A stretch of 64,000 bases of DNA. Origin: an uncultured Limosilactobacillus sp. (GTDB lineage Bacteria > Bacillota > Bacilli > Lactobacillales > Lactobacillaceae). Under the pieces are notes generated by a model. That model was not told the origin of the DNA and did no database searches. It saw only the letters and a program-made list of their open reading frames with translations. The stretch is taken from the NCBI RefSeq assembly GCF_934202705.1, contig NZ_CAKPYE010000007.1:38500-102499 (forward strand). The letters are read 5' to 3'. Of the stretch, positions 10,785 through 21,109 are shown piece after piece. Every line of letters starts with the position of its first letter. The stretch's first letter is position 1. The translations under genes were made by a program, and so were the position numbers.

Positions 10785-11447
10785 TTAATTGTTGTGTTGC
10801 TTGCTAAGGCTCTTCTTAGTGTTAGCCTTAACAGAGTTTTTAATAGTTACGTAAGACTTGTTGGCACCAGGAACGTTACCCTTAATAAGTAATACGTTGT
10901 TATCAGTATCGACCTTTACAACTTGTAAGTGTTGCATAGTCCGAGTGTTGCCACCCATCCGTCCTGGGAGCTTCTTGCCTTTGAAGACGTGGTTAATGAT
11001 TGCACCCAGAGAACCTGGACGACGGTGATAACGAGAACCGTGTGCCATTGGTCCACGAGATTGACCATCCTTATGGATGTTCCCTTGGTAACCATGACCC
11101 TTTGTGATACCAGTTACATCAACTGTCTCACCTTCGGCGAAAATATCCGCCTTAACTTCGTCTCCGACTTTAATATCGTCTCCTAATTCAGCATCGCGGA
11201 TTTCACCGATGAAGCGCTTAGGAGCCGTGTTTGCTTTTGCTGCATGACCTTGTTCAGCCTTGTTGCTCAAGATTTCCCGCTTGTCATCAAAACCCAGTTG
11301 AACAGCATTGTAACCATCATTTTCAACAGTCTTAATTTGCATTACAACGTTTGGCGTTACATCGATTACAGTAACAGGAACTAATTCACCATTATCAGTG
11401 AAAACTTGAGTCATGCCGACCTTTTTACCTAAGATTCCTTTGGTCAT
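10785..11447 (-). CDS. rplC: 50S ribosomal protein L3
   Basis: A 220-residue L3, an early assembly protein that reaches the peptidyl transferase centre. [16 protein letters not shown] begins the protein. The central loop with [17 protein letters not shown] and the signature including [17 protein letters not shown] are intact. Confidence 0.97.
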   Translation of the reverse strand: MTKGILGKKVGMTQVFTDNGELVPVTVIDVTPNVVMQIKTVENDGYNAVQLGFDDKREILSNKAEQGHAAKANTAPKRFIGEIRDAELGDDIKVGDEVKADIFAEGETVDVTGITKGHGYQGNIHKDGQSRGPMAHGSRYHRRPGSLGAIINHVFKGKKLPGRMGGNTRTMQHLQVVKVDTDNNVLLIKGNVPGANKSYVTIKNSVKANTKKSLSKQHNN

Positions 11448-11497
11448 GAGTACACCTCCAATTTAGTTTGATTTATTTCTTACTTAATTGCTTTAAA

Positions 11498-11806
11498 TTA
11501 AAGCTTAATTTCAATGTCAACACCACTAGGCAGGTCAAGCTTCATTAAAGAGTCAACCGTCTTTGGCGTAGGATCAACAATGTCGATCAAACGCTTGTGG
11601 GTACGCATTTCAAATTGTTCCCGTGACTTCTTGAACTTGTGTGGTGACCGAAGCACCGTGTATAAAGTCCGTTCAGTTGGTAACGGGATTGGGCCTGAAA
11701 TTTGAGCACCAGTCCGTTTTGCAGTTTCAACAATCTTGTCAGCAGATTGATCCAAAACTTGGTGTTCATAAGCCTTTAAACGAATACGAATCTTTTGGTT
11801 TGCCAT
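11498..11806 (-). CDS. rpsJ: 30S ribosomal protein S10 (NusE)
   Basis: A 102-residue S10, first gene of the S10-spc operon and also the NusE antitermination partner of Nus[21 protein letters not shown] and the signature [19 protein letters not shown] are present. AGGAGG lies just upstream of the ATG. The gene is preceded by a leader of about 160 bases and a consensus promoter. Confidence 0.98.
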   Translation of the reverse strand: MANQKIRIRLKAYEHQVLDQSADKIVETAKRTGAQISGPIPLPTERTLYTVLRSPHKFKKSREQFEMRTHKRLIDIVDPTPKTVDSLMKLDLPSGVDIEIKL

Positions 11807-11967
11807 TATGTTCCCTCCTTCGTCAGATTTAAAATTTGACTAGCTCCATGGAAATTACCGCCACATCCTGTGGCAAAGCGGCCGGGTGTGTCGCAACCTT
11901 CCACTTCATCGCCTGTGATCTTGAATATATTAATCGGAAGCAGACTGCTCCCCATAAATTCAAGCAC
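11807..11967 (-). promoter_or_regulatory. Structured 5' leader of the S10-spc operon
   Basis: About 160 bases lie between the inferred transcription start and rpsJ. On the minus strand they can form several hairpins: GGAGCA/TGCTTCC within an outer TTGAAT/ATTCAA pairing, and GCCACA/TGTGGC closer to the gene. No T-run follows any of these, so translational or RNA-stability control is more likely than termination. I recall similar GC-rich leader segments upstream of rpsJ in other Lactobacillales, but have not aligned them. Confidence 0.6.
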
Positions 11968-11973
11968 TTAACC

Positions 11974-12002
11974 ATAATACTAGAGAATCATTGATGTCGC
12001 AA
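11974..12002 (-). promoter_or_regulatory. Promoter of the S10-spc ribosomal operon
   Basis: On the minus strand TTGCGA (11997-12002) is separated by exactly 17 bases from TATTAT (11974-11979), a good sigma-A match. It lies about 165 bases upstream of rpsJ and downstream of the fusA terminator, so the S10 and str operons are transcribed separately as well. Confidence 0.8.
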
Positions 12003-12049
12003 GGGTTTATCGTAATTAATTCGGATTTTTTTATTAAAAGTATATTACA

Positions 12050-12086
12050 AAAAAAGTCCGCACATTATTTGTGCGAACTTTTTTGG
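12050..12086 (-). terminator. Intrinsic terminator of the str operon (after fusA)
   Basis: On the minus strand GTTCGCAC and GTGCGGAC form an eight-base stem (one G-T pair) with a seven-base loop, extended by A/T pairs and followed by TTTTTTT. It lies 20 bases beyond the fusA stop. Confidence 0.85.
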
Positions 12087-12106
12087 ACAAACTTAAGATA
12101 AAGTTT

Positions 12107-14194
12107 TTAGTTGTTGCCACCATTCTTAGAAATGATATCTTCTTGAACTGACTTTGGAACTGCAGAGTAATGGTCAAATGTCATCGTGAACGTCCCACGA
12201 CCTTGGGTAGCAGAACGAAGAGTCGTTGCATAACCAAACATCTCTGACAATGGTACGAATGCATGAACAAGTTGTGCGTTCCCACGTTCTTCCATTCCAT
12301 CAATTGAACCACGACGAGCAGTAACGTGACCCATAACATCACCCAGGTTGTCTTCTGGAGTTACAATATCAACTTTCATAATTGGTTCCAGAATTACGGG
12401 ATCAGCCTTCTTGGCTGCATTCTTAAGTGCAAGTGAAGCAGCAACTTTAAAAGCAGCTTCGGATGAGTCGACTTCGTGGTAACTACCATCATAAAGTTTG
12501 GCGTGCATATCAACTAATGGGTAACCAGCAAGAACACCGTTCTCCATTGCCTCTTTCAAACCTTGTTCAACAGCAGGAATGTATTCACGAGGAACAACCC
12601 CACCAACGATAGCGTCTTCAAATTCGAAACCTTTACCTTCATCCAATGGAGTAAATTCAATCCATACATCACCGTATTGACCTTTACCACCAGATTGACG
12701 AACAAATTTACCTTGTGCACTTGCTTGCTTAGTAAATGCTTCACGATAGGAAACTTGTGGCTTACCAACGGTTACTTCCGCGTGGAATTCACGACGGAGC
12801 CGTTCAACAATGATGTCTAAGTGTAGTTCACCCATTCCGGCGATTAATGTTTCACCAGTTTCAGGGTTAGTTTCGGTCTTAAACGTTGGGTCTTCTTCAG
12901 CAAGCTTTTGCAGACCTTTATCCATCTTATCTTGATCAGCCTTAGATTTAGGTTCAACAGAAACTTGAATAACTGGTTCAGGGAAGTCCATAGATTCAAG
13001 CTGAAGCGGATGATCAGGATCAGTTAATGAATCACCTGTTGTTGTGTTCTTTAAACCAATTGCCGCAGCAATATCACCAGAGAACACTTCAGGAATTTCG
13101 TGTTGTTGGTTAGAGTGCATTTGAAGCAGACGACCAATCCGTTCACGCTTATCCTTAGTAGCGTTCAAAACGTATGAACCAGATTGAAGGGAACCGGTGT
13201 AAACACGCAAGAACGTCAAACGACCAACAAATGGGTCAGTAGCAATCTTAAATGCTAAGGCAGCAAAAGGCTTGTCATCACCAGCAGTTAATTCAACTTC
13301 ATTACCATCTGCATCGTGAGCAACAAATGGCTTAACATCTAATGGGGATGGTAAGTAGTCAATAACTGCATCAAGCATCATTTGAATACCCTTATCCTTG
13401 TATGCAGAACCAGCTAATACAGGGAACAGTTCTTGGGCAAGAGTTGCCTTACGAATGGCAGCCTTAATTTCATCAACAGAAATTTCTGAACCATCAAGGT
13501 ACTTTTCCATAATGTTGTCATCAACATCAGCCAAAGTTTCAAGCATTTCATCATGGCGCTTTTCCGCTTCGTCCTTAAGGTCAGCTGGAATATCAACAGT
13601 ATCCCAGTTAGTGCCCAACTTATCTTCGTCATAAACGTAAGCAACCATCTTGACAAGGTCAACTACTCCGGCAAAGTCATCTTCAGCACCAATTGGTAAT
13701 TGAATTGGTAATGGGGTAACGTTTAAACGATCTTTGATTGTTTGAACTGAGTAATCAAAGTTAGCACCCATCTTATCCATCTTGTTAGCAAAAACGATCC
13801 GTGGAACATCAAAGTCATCAGCTTGACGCCAAACAGTTTCAGTTTGTGGTTCAACCCCAGCTTGGGCGTCCAGAACCGTTACGGCACCGTCAAGTACCCG
13901 TAAGGCACGTTCAACTTCAACTGTGAAGTCAACGTGTCCTGGGGTATCAATGATGTTAATCCGGTGATCCTTCCAAACCGCAGTAGTAGCGGCAGAAGTG
14001 ATCGTAATCCCACGTTCCTTTTCTTCATCCATCCAGTCCATTTGTGAAGCACCATCATGAGTTTCACCAATTTTGTGAATTTTACCAGTGTAGTAAAGGA
14101 TCCGTTCAGTGGCAGTAGTCTTCCCCGCGTCAATGTGGGCCATGATACCAATGTTACGAGTCTTGGCAAGTGGATATTCACGTTTGTTAGCCAT
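12107..14194 (-). CDS. fusA: Elongation factor G
   Basis: The 695-residue GTPase that drives ribosomal translocation and, with RRF, recycling. The G-domain motifs are seen: AHIDAGKTT near residue 17, the switch II sequence DTPGHVDF, and NKMD. Domain IV ([13 protein letters not shown]) and domain V ([16 protein letters not shown]) are complete. It is the last gene of the str operon here; tuf does not follow it. A terminator-like hairpin in the gap before fusA could give it expression different from rpsL-rpsG. Confidence 0.98.
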   Translation of the reverse strand: MANKREYPLAKTRNIGIMAHIDAGKTTATERILYYTGKIHKIGETHDGASQMDWMDEEKERGITITSAATTAVWKDHRINIIDTPGHVDFTVEVERALRVLDGAVTVLDAQAGVEPQTETVWRQADDFDVPRIVFANKMDKMGANFDYSVQTIKDRLNVTPLPIQLPIGAEDDFAGVVDLVKMVAYVYDEDKLGTNWDTVDIPADLKDEAEKRHDEMLETLADVDDNIMEKYLDGSEISVDEIKAAIRKATLAQELFPVLAGSAYKDKGIQMMLDAVIDYLPSPLDVKPFVAHDADGNEVELTAGDDKPFAALAFKIATDPFVGRLTFLRVYTGSLQSGSYVLNATKDKRERIGRLLQMHSNQQHEIPEVFSGDIAAAIGLKNTTTGDSLTDPDHPLQLESMDFPEPVIQVSVEPKSKADQDKMDKGLQKLAEEDPTFKTETNPETGETLIAGMGELHLDIIVERLRREFHAEVTVGKPQVSYREAFTKQASAQGKFVRQSGGKGQYGDVWIEFTPLDEGKGFEFEDAIVGGVVPREYIPAVEQGLKEAMENGVLAGYPLVDMHAKLYDGSYHEVDSSEAAFKVAASLALKNAAKKADPVILEPIMKVDIVTPEDNLGDVMGHVTARRGSIDGMEERGNAQLVHAFVPLSEMFGYATTLRSATQGRGTFTMTFDHYSAVPKSVQEDIISKNGGNN

Positions 14195-14225
14195 CTTTTT
14201 GTGTATCTCCCTTCAAATCTTTCTT

Positions 14226-14263
14226 AAAAAAAGGGTGACGTTTTTAATCGATTGCGTCGCCCT
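14226..14263 (-). terminator. Terminator-like hairpin between rpsG and fusA (possible attenuator)
   Basis: On the minus strand AGGGCGACG pairs with CGTCACCCT (one C-A mismatch) around a 13-base loop and runs directly into TTTTTTT. It sits in the 103-base gap between rpsG and fusA, so part of the transcription could stop before fusA or the mRNA could be processed here. Confidence 0.65.
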
Positions 14264-14297
14264 CAGAGAAACTAGGTCGGCGACCAGTTTCAATTTA

Positions 14298-14768
14298 TTA
14301 CCAGCGGTAATGTGCAAATGCTCGGTTGGCTTCAGCCATCCGTAAAGTATCTTCCTTCTTCTTAATTGAAGCACCAGTGTTGTTTGATGCATCAATAATT
14401 TCAGCAGCTAACCGTTGAATCATTGTATGTTCACCACGAAGACGTGCGAATTGGGTTAACCAACGAAGTGCTAACGTCCGTTGACGGTCTGGACGAACTT
14501 CAATTGGAACTTGGTAGTTAGAACCACCAATACGACGTGCCTTAACTTCAAGTGCAGGTTGAACATTTTCAATTGCTTGTTCAAATACTTCAACTGGATC
14601 ATTACCAGTTTGGTCTTTAATTTCGTTAAATGCTTGATATAAGATCTTGGAAGCGGTACCACGCTTACCATCTAACATCAAGTGGTTAATCATGCTAGTT
14701 ACCAGCTTTGAATTGTAAATTGGATCTGGTAAAACTTCTGGTTTTGCAATATGTCCTTTACGAGGCAT
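14298..14768 (-). CDS. rpsG: 30S ribosomal protein S7
   Basis: A 156-residue S7, the primary assembly protein of the 30S head and the regulator of the str operon in E. coli. [24 protein letters not shown] matches the family start, and [20 protein letters not shown] and the C-terminal [10 protein letters not shown] are typical. It lies between rpsL and fusA. Confidence 0.98.
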   Translation of the reverse strand: MPRKGHIAKPEVLPDPIYNSKLVTSMINHLMLDGKRGTASKILYQAFNEIKDQTGNDPVEVFEQAIENVQPALEVKARRIGGSNYQVPIEVRPDRQRTLALRWLTQFARLRGEHTMIQRLAAEIIDASNNTGASIKKKEDTLRMAEANRAFAHYRW

Positions 14769-14791
14769 TTCTTATTTCCTCCCTTTGATGA

Positions 14792-15205
14792 TTAGTCCTT
14801 AGGCTTCTTTGCACCGTACTTAGAACGGCTTTGACGACGACCTTCAACGCCGGCAGTATCAAGTGTCCCACGAATAATGTGGTAACGAACCCCTGGCAAG
14901 TCCTTTACACGACCACCACGAATTAGAACAACTGAGTGTTCTTGAAGGTTGTGACCAATCCCAGGAATGTAAGCAGTAACTTCGATTAAGTTAGAAAGAC
15001 GAACACGGGCATACTTCCGTAAAGCTGAGTTTGGCTTCTTTGGCGTCATTGTACCAACACGGGTTGCAACCCCACGCTTTTGTGGTGATGGTGTCTTAAC
15101 TTCTTCCTTCTTAAAACTGTTGTAAACAAAGCCCAAGGCAGGTGACTTTGACTTGTCCTTGTGACTCTTCCGGCCCTTACGAACCAGTTGATTAATTGTA
15201 GGCAT
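14792..15205 (-). CDS. rpsL: 30S ribosomal protein S12
   Basis: A 137-residue S12, the decoding-centre protein in which streptomycin resistance changes arise. The two resistance hot spots read [15 protein letters not shown] and [12 protein letters not shown], both wild type by eye. It is the first gene of the str operon; a GGGG Shine-Dalgarno precedes the ATG. Confidence 0.98.
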   Translation of the reverse strand: MPTINQLVRKGRKSHKDKSKSPALGFVYNSFKKEEVKTPSPQKRGVATRVGTMTPKKPNSALRKYARVRLSNLIEVTAYIPGIGHNLQEHSVVLIRGGRVKDLPGVRYHIIRGTLDTAGVEGRRQSRSKYGAKKPKD

Positions 15206-15348
15206 AATTAATCCCCTTTCTTTGATTTAAGTCCACACATCCAGGTGGTTCTTTTTTGAGAATAAAAAAATGGATGGTTATTTAATTTGTGCTATCGCGG
15301 ACGTTCGTCTGTCCAACGACAGACACACTCGCTGCTAACAAAAGCACC
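15206..15348 (-). promoter_or_regulatory. Structured leader of the str operon
   Basis: About 140 bases separate the inferred start from rpsL. The minus strand holds a perfect hairpin GTCTGTC-GTTG-GACAGAC, nested inside a longer pairing of GTGCT with AGCAC. This is more structure than an ordinary untranslated leader needs and may bind a ribosomal protein (S7 in E. coli). No T-run follows. Confidence 0.55.
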
Positions 15349-15354
15349 TTGACT

Positions 15355-15383
15355 AATTTAACATGTGACTTGTTTATTGTCAA
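15355..15383 (-). promoter_or_regulatory. Promoter of the str operon (rpsL-rpsG-fusA)
   Basis: On the minus strand a perfect -35 TTGACA (15378-15383) is followed after 17 bases by TAAATT (15355-15360). It lies about 150 bases upstream of rpsL. Confidence 0.85.
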
Positions 15384-15450
15384 ATGATATCGATTAGGAA
15401 ATTCGTTTAACTTTTGTAAATCTTGCGTAGTTATTTATTGAGGTGAAACT

Positions 15451-16122
15451 ATGTCAATTGTTTTATTTTTAACTGGTGCCTGTTGGTGCTCTTTTTTAAC
15501 TACCATGACTTGGCGAAAATTATTTTTTCGCAGTTGCTCTTTTAACCAGCGGTCTGTTTGTGATCATTGCAAGCAAATAATCCGTTGGTACCATCTCATC
15601 CCCATTATTGGATACGTCATTCAAAAAGGAAAATGTAAACAATGTGGAAAGCCGATTAATCGTTTCTGGATCACAACCGAGATACTATCCGCATTTCTGT
15701 GGATGGAATTTCCCATTTTCTCAATTTCTGACGCAATCATTTTCATTTTAGTCGATTCATGTATGCTTATTACCTGCACTGAAGATTGGTTTACTCAAAA
15801 GTTTAACGGCGCTTGGTTAATTAGTATTGGATTCCTTCACTGGCTCACAATTATGGAACCATTTCAGATTCTGACAATTGGTTACGTAGTGATCTGGAGC
15901 GTTTGCTACTGGTACCGCAAAATCGGCAATGGGGATGTGGACTTCATTTTATTAGCCATTTTAAGTTGTGGGGCGACCGTTGCCAATCAGATGATTTTTT
16001 TAGCTTGTTTCTTTTCTCTATTCCACCCAAAACTTTTTCATAAAGTCGCCATCCCATTTCTTCCCTTTCTGTGGTGTGGACTATTTTTAAGCCTAATTAT
16101 AAAAAAACACGCCCTTGTCTAG
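15451..16122 (+). CDS. comC: Prepilin peptidase, type A24 (ComC-like)
   Basis: A 223-residue integral membrane aspartic protease that cleaves and may methylate type-IV-like pilins of the competence pseudopilus. The N-terminal cytosolic loop holds the zinc-binding cysteine pairs CDHC and CKQC. The catalytic aspartates are in the CTEDW region after TM4 and in GNGDVDF. Seven or so hydrophobic segments follow. A GAGGTG Shine-Dalgarno is five bases upstream. It is divergent from rpsL. The usual ComX box was not found upstream. Presence of comC alone does not prove the strain is transformable. Confidence 0.85.
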   Translation: MSIVLFLTGACWCSFLTTMTWRKLFFRSCSFNQRSVCDHCKQIIRWYHLIPIIGYVIQKGKCKQCGKPINRFWITTEILSAFLWMEFPIFSISDAIIFILVDSCMLITCTEDWFTQKFNGAWLISIGFLHWLTIMEPFQILTIGYVVIWSVCYWYRKIGNGDVDFILLAILSCGATVANQMIFLACFFSLFHPKLFHKVAIPFLPFLWCGLFLSLIIKKHALV

Positions 16123-16129
16123 ACGTGTT
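16101..16129 (-). terminator. Intrinsic terminator of the DUF998 gene
   Basis: On the minus strand AACACG pairs with CGTGTT around a 12-base loop and is followed by a T-run. It overlaps the 3' end of comC on the other strand, so the two genes converge on it. Confidence 0.65.
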
Positions 16130-16144
16130 CAGTATAGCAAGTTA

Positions 16145-17311
16145 TTATTCAGATCGATCAGGAACCACCTTTATGGAAACTGGGAAGATCTGGACATTGT
16201 TATTAACAAGTGTTTCGATATATTGAAGCAACAACAAGATCCAGGCGAACGCTAACATAAAGGCAATTAATTCAAAAGCTGTTAAGGATAAATATGTAAA
16301 TGCTTCAAACACAATATAATCAACCGCAATCACAGCTCCAATAATGTGGGAAACTTTCAAAAAGTCTTTAGTAACTTCAGGTAAAATCCAACGGACGGCG
16401 ACAATTAGGATTAATAATAAGTAGACCAACCACATTGCAATCCGATCATGAAGGATGTGAAACTCTGGATTATTTGGAAATAGTCCGATACAACCGATAC
16501 ATGCACCAAGTGCATATAACAATCCACGCAAAGTGTTAACTTTCCACCCGCGGTACTTATGATTCAAGTTAACAAACAAGTAATCAATTAAAATCATTAA
16601 AAGTAAGCCAGAGAAAACTAACGTAATATTAAAGGAAAAGTGGTTACTATTTTGATTGGTCCCGAGAAAACTAAAATTGTGACGCCACCAGTTCTTGGTT
16701 GAATTAGTTAACATGGAGAATCCAACCCCACCAACAATCATAATCGTCATTAAATTGGTTATTACTCCAGGTGAAATCGTCATTGCCAAGTTAATCATTA
16801 AATAGTTGACTACGGCCTCCGCAATAAATATCAAAACTGTTGAGGTATAGATATCCAAGCGCAGCCCATGAAATAATTCTCCTAATAACCAATAAACCGC
16901 AAGCATGATGAAAATAATAATCATCGCACTTGCAACAATGAGCGGTGGTAAGCTTCGCCATGAAAACGATCGTGCCGGGCCGCTACCCCGCATCTTTTCA
17001 ACAATAAAGGTAATCGCAAATGCCAACGTTCCGCAAATGGCACTGAGCAGGATTGAAGCAGTGGCAATCGAATCATTTCCGCTAAGCGGAATAACATGGT
17101 AGTGTTGACTCATTACATAAAGCAAAAAGGCAACTGCCGAAAGTGTTGCAAAGATTCCGTACCACCAGAAATGAATTTGTGGGATTAAATCCACCACATT
17201 AGCAGGTCGTACTAAAATCGAATTATGCTCCAACCGCATTGAGTATTCGGTATTATCTATTTCCAGTTGTTTTAATGCCGCCTCAGGAATTTCAATTTCA
17301 TATTTTTTCAA
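16145..17311 (-). CDS. DUF998-type polytopic membrane protein with an N-terminal AbrB-like segment
   Basis: A 388-residue protein of unknown function. Residues 1-35 (KKYEIEIPEAAL and EHNSILVRPA) look like a swapped-hairpin AbrB/MazE domain. About ten to twelve hydrophobic segments follow from residue 48. The middle part, with WWRHNFSFLGT and FNITLVFSGLLLMI, resembles DUF998 proteins. The TTG at 17311 is chosen as start because GGGGAGG lies six bases upstream; an earlier TTG overlaps that site. The gene sits between rpoC and comC, a recurring place in lactobacilli as I recall. Its role is not known. Confidence 0.75.
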   Translation of the reverse strand: MKKYEIEIPEAALKQLEIDNTEYSMRLEHNSILVRPANVVDLIPQIHFWWYGIFATLSAVAFLLYVMSQHYHVIPLSGNDSIATASILLSAICGTLAFAITFIVEKMRGSGPARSFSWRSLPPLIVASAMIIIFIMLAVYWLLGELFHGLRLDIYTSTVLIFIAEAVVNYLMINLAMTISPGVITNLMTIMIVGGVGFSMLTNSTKNWWRHNFSFLGTNQNSNHFSFNITLVFSGLLLMILIDYLFVNLNHKYRGWKVNTLRGLLYALGACIGCIGLFPNNPEFHILHDRIAMWLVYLLLILIVAVRWILPEVTKDFLKVSHIIGAVIAVDYIVFEAFTYLSLTAFELIAFMLAFAWILLLLQYIETLVNNNVQIFPVSIKVVPDRSE

Positions 17312-17371
17312 TTTTATCCTCCCCAACTTGTAACTTAATTACATTAACACCATTTTTATAATAAATACAAG

Positions 17372-17411
17372 CAAAAAATAAGACGTGAGCCAAATCGACT
17401 CACGTCTTATT
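17372..17411 (-). terminator. Intrinsic terminator of rpoBC
   Basis: A 13-base perfect stem (arms AATAAGACGTGAG and its complement) with a nine-base loop lies just beyond the rpoC stop and is followed on the minus strand by TTTTTT. It should end the rpoB-rpoC transcript. Confidence 0.88.
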
Positions 17412-17426
17412 CATTTTAGAAGAAAA

Positions 17427-20400
17427 TTACTGATCGTCATTTTCTTTCATTTGTTCTTCCATTTCACGAATGGAACCGTTTGGCATTGCAGTAACTGCAC
17501 TATCAGCAGTCGCCCCAACGCTAACTTCTTTTGGCTTAATGTTTCGGTAAGCACTCATTCCTGTACCAGCAGGAATAATCTTACCAATAATAACATTTTC
17601 CTTTAGACCAACAAGTGGGTCTTCCTTGCCACGGATAGCGGCATCGGTAAGTACCCGGGTCGTTTCTTGGAAGGAAGCGGCAGATAAGAAACTATTAGTT
17701 TCCAAAGCAGCCTTAGTGATTCCAAGAATTACCGGACGAGCAGTTGCTGGGATTCCACCAGAAATTAACGTCTGATAGTTAGCATCCCGGAATTGACTAA
17801 TGTCCATCAATTCACCTGGAAGAACATCAGTATCACCAGGATCCATAACCCGAACTTTCCGCATCATTTGCCGAATCATAATTTCAACGTGCTTATCTAA
17901 CAAGTCAATCCCTTGCATCCGATAAACACCTTGGACTTGTTCCAGCAAGTAAGTTTCAGTTGAGAGGACATCCCGAACACGAATTAATTCCTTTGGATCA
18001 ATGGAACCTTCGTTCAAAGCTGATCCACGGTGAATAAAGTCACCTTCAGAAACCCGTAACCGAGCAGTGATTGGCAAAGTATAAGTCCGCGTATCATTCT
18101 CGCCCTTTACGGTAATATCCTTAGTTTGTTCAGCTGGATTTTCTTCAATTGATTCAATCTCACCGGTAACTTCTGAAATAGTAGCCCGACCTTTTGGATT
18201 CCGTGCTTCAACAATTTCTTGCACACGAGGAAGCCCTTGAGTAATATCTTCGTTTCCAGCAACCCCACCGGTGTGGAAGTTACGTAACGTTAGTTGCGTA
18301 CCAGGTTCACCAATTGATTGAGCTGCGACAGTCCCAATTGCTTCACCAGCTTCGACCTTGTCTCCAGTAGCGGCGTTTCGTCCATAACAGCGTTCACACA
18401 CACCATGTTCAGTGTTACAAGTAAATGCTGAGCGAATCGTTACTGTCTTCACTCCAGCATCAACGATCTTTTGAGCCATGGCTTCATCAATTAAGACATT
18501 CTTACCAACAATTCGTTCACCAGTGGAAGGATCGAAGACCGACTTCATTGTGTAACGACCAAGGATTCGGTCATACAGTGGTTCAATCATTTCGTTACCG
18601 TTAGTAATTGCTGAAACGTCAAGCCCACGATCGGTTCTACAATCTTCTTCACGAACGATGACATCTTGAGCAACATCAACCAGACGACGAGTTAGGTAAC
18701 CAGAGTTGGCAGTCTTCAAAGCGGTATCTGTCATCCCTTTACGAGCACCGTGAGAGGAAATGAACATTTCCAGAACTGATAGCCCTTCACGGAAGTTAGA
18801 AAGAATTGGTAATTCCATAATCTTACCAGATGGTGAAGCCATTAAGCCACGCATTCCGGCAAGTTGAGTAAAGTTAGAAATGTTACCACGCGCACCGGAG
18901 TCAGACATCATGTTGATTGGGTTATGGATATCCATATGTTCAATTAATTTCTCTTGAACTTCGTCCTTGGCATCATTCCAAACACCAATTACCCGTTCAT
19001 AACGTTCATTGTCTGTAATTAACCCACGACGGAATTGCTTCGTAATTAATGCAACTTGCTTGTGCGCCTTTTCAATAATTTCAGGCTTTTCCTTTAAGTC
19101 CGTGATATCGGCAACCCCAACTGTTAAACCAGAGATGGTTGATTCATAGTAACCAAGGTCCTTAATGCGGTCCAAAAACTCAGAGGTTTCTGTAACTTTA
19201 TAAATCTTGTAGATTTCAGCAATGATATCCGATAAGAAGCCCTTCTTGAATGGTGGAACAAGTGGAGCATTTTCCAGGTATTCATGAATATCTTCACCCT
19301 TATCGAGGAAGTACTTATCAGGAACACCATTTTGCAGATTATCATCAGTTGGTTCATTAATGAATGTGTAATCCTTTGGCAGAATCTTATTAAACAATAA
19401 TTTACCAACGCTGGTTACCATTACCTTGTCACGTTGATCATCAGTGAACGGCTTCTCAGGGTAAGCGGCAACTTGAACACCTACTCGTGTTTGCAATGCA
19501 ACATAACCATTTCGATAGGCCATTTCAGCTTCATCGGCATCCTTAAAGATCATTCCTTCGCCTTCGCGACCCTTATCTTCCGTAGTCATGTAGTAATTAC
19601 CAATAACCATATCTTGTGAAGGTGCCACAATTGGTTCACCATCACGAGGCGAAAGAATATGGTGAGCAGCCAACATTAATAGTCGTGCTTCCGCCTGAGC
19701 TTCATCTGATAATGGCACGTGAATAGCCATTTGGTCACCATCAAAGTCCGCATTGTATGCTGTACATACTAATGGGTGTAGCCGCATTGACTTACCAGAA
19801 ACCAAAATTGGTTCAAACGCTTGAATCCCTAACCGGTGCAAAGTAGGTGCCCGGTTCAGCAATACCGGGTGTTCTTTAATAACATCTTCGAGAACATCAA
19901 AGACCTTATCGTCACGCTTATCAATCATGCGCTTAGCAGCCTTAACATTATTAACCATCTTGCGTTTGGTTAATTCGTGCATAATAAATGGCTTAAATAA
20001 TTCTAAGGCCATCGGGATAGGGAGTCCCATTTGGTTCATCTTCAGAGATGGACCAACATCAATGACGGAACGGCCAGAGTAGTCAACCCGCTTTCCCAGT
20101 AAGTTTTGACGGAACCGTCCTTGTTTCCCTTTCAACAAGTGAGAGAGAGACTTCAATGGACGATTACCTGGCCCAGCAACCGGACGACCACGACGACCAT
20201 TATCGATTAAAGCATCAACCGCTTCTTGCAACATCCGTTTTTCGTTTTGCACAATAATTCCTGGAGCATTTAATTCCAGTAATCGCTTCAAACGATTGTT
20301 TCGGTTAATAACCCGCCGATAAAGATCGTTCAGATCAGAAGTAGCGAACCGTCCACCTTCCAATTGAACCATTGGTCGCAAGTCAGGTGGCATCACAGGG

Positions 20401-21092
20401 ATTACATCCATTACCATCCATTCTGGTTTATTACCAGACTTGATAAATGCTTCCAAAATGTCCAATCGGCGAACAGCACGCGTCCGTTTTTGGCCGGTAG
20501 CATCCTTTAATTCAGCTTTCAGTTCATCGGCTTCTTTTTGAAGGTCAACATCCTTCAAAAGTTTTTGAACCGCCTCAGCACCCATTTCTGCTGTAAATCG
20601 ATCGCCGTACTCAGCCTTCTTATCACGGTATTCAGCTTCCGTCAGTAACTGTTTCTTTTCTAATGGCGTATCACCTGGATCTAAAACCACGTAGGAAGCA
20701 AAGTAGATTACTTCTTCCAATGCGCGTGGGCTCATGTCCAAAACAAGCCCCATCCGTGATGGAATTCCCTTGAAGTACCAAATATGTGATACCGGAGCAG
20801 CTAATTCAATGTGGCCCATCCGTTCACGACGAACTTTTGAACTAGTAACTTCGACCCCACAGCGATCACATACTAATCCCTTAAAACGAACTCGTTTGTA
20901 TTTACCACAAGCACATTCGTAGTCCTTGGTTGGTCCAAAGATTCGTTCGTCAAACAGACCTTCTTTTTCGGGCTTTAAAGTTCGATAGTTAATCGTTTCT
21001 GGCTTTTTCACTTCACCATACGACCAACTCCGGATCTTATTAGGTGAAGCCAACCCGATCTGCATACTTTCAAAATTATTGACGTCAATCAA
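17427..21092 (-). CDS. rpoC: DNA-directed RNA polymerase subunit beta'
   Basis: A 1221-residue catalytic subunit. The N-terminal zinc ribbon is seen as CACG followed by CDRCG (residues about 60-80). The active-site Mg motif NADFDGD lies near residue 450, and the second zinc site ([13 protein letters not shown]) near 895. The start is TTG at 21092, supported by AGGAGG eight bases upstream and no better in-frame ATG. The C-terminal tail ([12 protein letters not shown]) is acidic, as in other lactobacilli. It follows rpoB by 17 bases and is closed by a strong terminator. Confidence 0.98.
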   Translation of the reverse strand: MIDVNNFESMQIGLASPNKIRSWSYGEVKKPETINYRTLKPEKEGLFDERIFGPTKDYECACGKYKRVRFKGLVCDRCGVEVTSSKVRRERMGHIELAAPVSHIWYFKGIPSRMGLVLDMSPRALEEVIYFASYVVLDPGDTPLEKKQLLTEAEYRDKKAEYGDRFTAEMGAEAVQKLLKDVDLQKEADELKAELKDATGQKRTRAVRRLDILEAFIKSGNKPEWMVMDVIPVMPPDLRPMVQLEGGRFATSDLNDLYRRVINRNNRLKRLLELNAPGIIVQNEKRMLQEAVDALIDNGRRGRPVAGPGNRPLKSLSHLLKGKQGRFRQNLLGKRVDYSGRSVIDVGPSLKMNQMGLPIPMALELFKPFIMHELTKRKMVNNVKAAKRMIDKRDDKVFDVLEDVIKEHPVLLNRAPTLHRLGIQAFEPILVSGKSMRLHPLVCTAYNADFDGDQMAIHVPLSDEAQAEARLLMLAAHHILSPRDGEPIVAPSQDMVIGNYYMTTEDKGREGEGMIFKDADEAEMAYRNGYVALQTRVGVQVAAYPEKPFTDDQRDKVMVTSVGKLLFNKILPKDYTFINEPTDDNLQNGVPDKYFLDKGEDIHEYLENAPLVPPFKKGFLSDIIAEIYKIYKVTETSEFLDRIKDLGYYESTISGLTVGVADITDLKEKPEIIEKAHKQVALITKQFRRGLITDNERYERVIGVWNDAKDEVQEKLIEHMDIHNPINMMSDSGARGNISNFTQLAGMRGLMASPSGKIMELPILSNFREGLSVLEMFISSHGARKGMTDTALKTANSGYLTRRLVDVAQDVIVREEDCRTDRGLDVSAITNGNEMIEPLYDRILGRYTMKSVFDPSTGERIVGKNVLIDEAMAQKIVDAGVKTVTIRSAFTCNTEHGVCERCYGRNAATGDKVEAGEAIGTVAAQSIGEPGTQLTLRNFHTGGVAGNEDITQGLPRVQEIVEARNPKGRATISEVTGEIESIEENPAEQTKDITVKGENDTRTYTLPITARLRVSEGDFIHRGSALNEGSIDPKELIRVRDVLSTETYLLEQVQGVYRMQGIDLLDKHVEIMIRQMMRKVRVMDPGDTDVLPGELMDISQFRDANYQTLISGGIPATARPVILGITKAALETNSFLSAASFQETTRVLTDAAIRGKEDPLVGLKENVIIGKIIPAGTGMSAYRNIKPKEVSVGATADSAVTAMPNGSIREMEEQMKENDDQ

Positions 21093-21109
21093 AGGGCTGT
21101 CCTCCTTTT

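Noticed and set aside
13398..13634. Open frame of 78 codons antisense to fusA
   Set aside because: Typical shadow of a codon-biased gene; no Shine-Dalgarno and no conserved feature.
15384..15450. ComX (competence sigma) box before comC
   Set aside because: No TACGAATA-like sequence is present in the 67 bases upstream.
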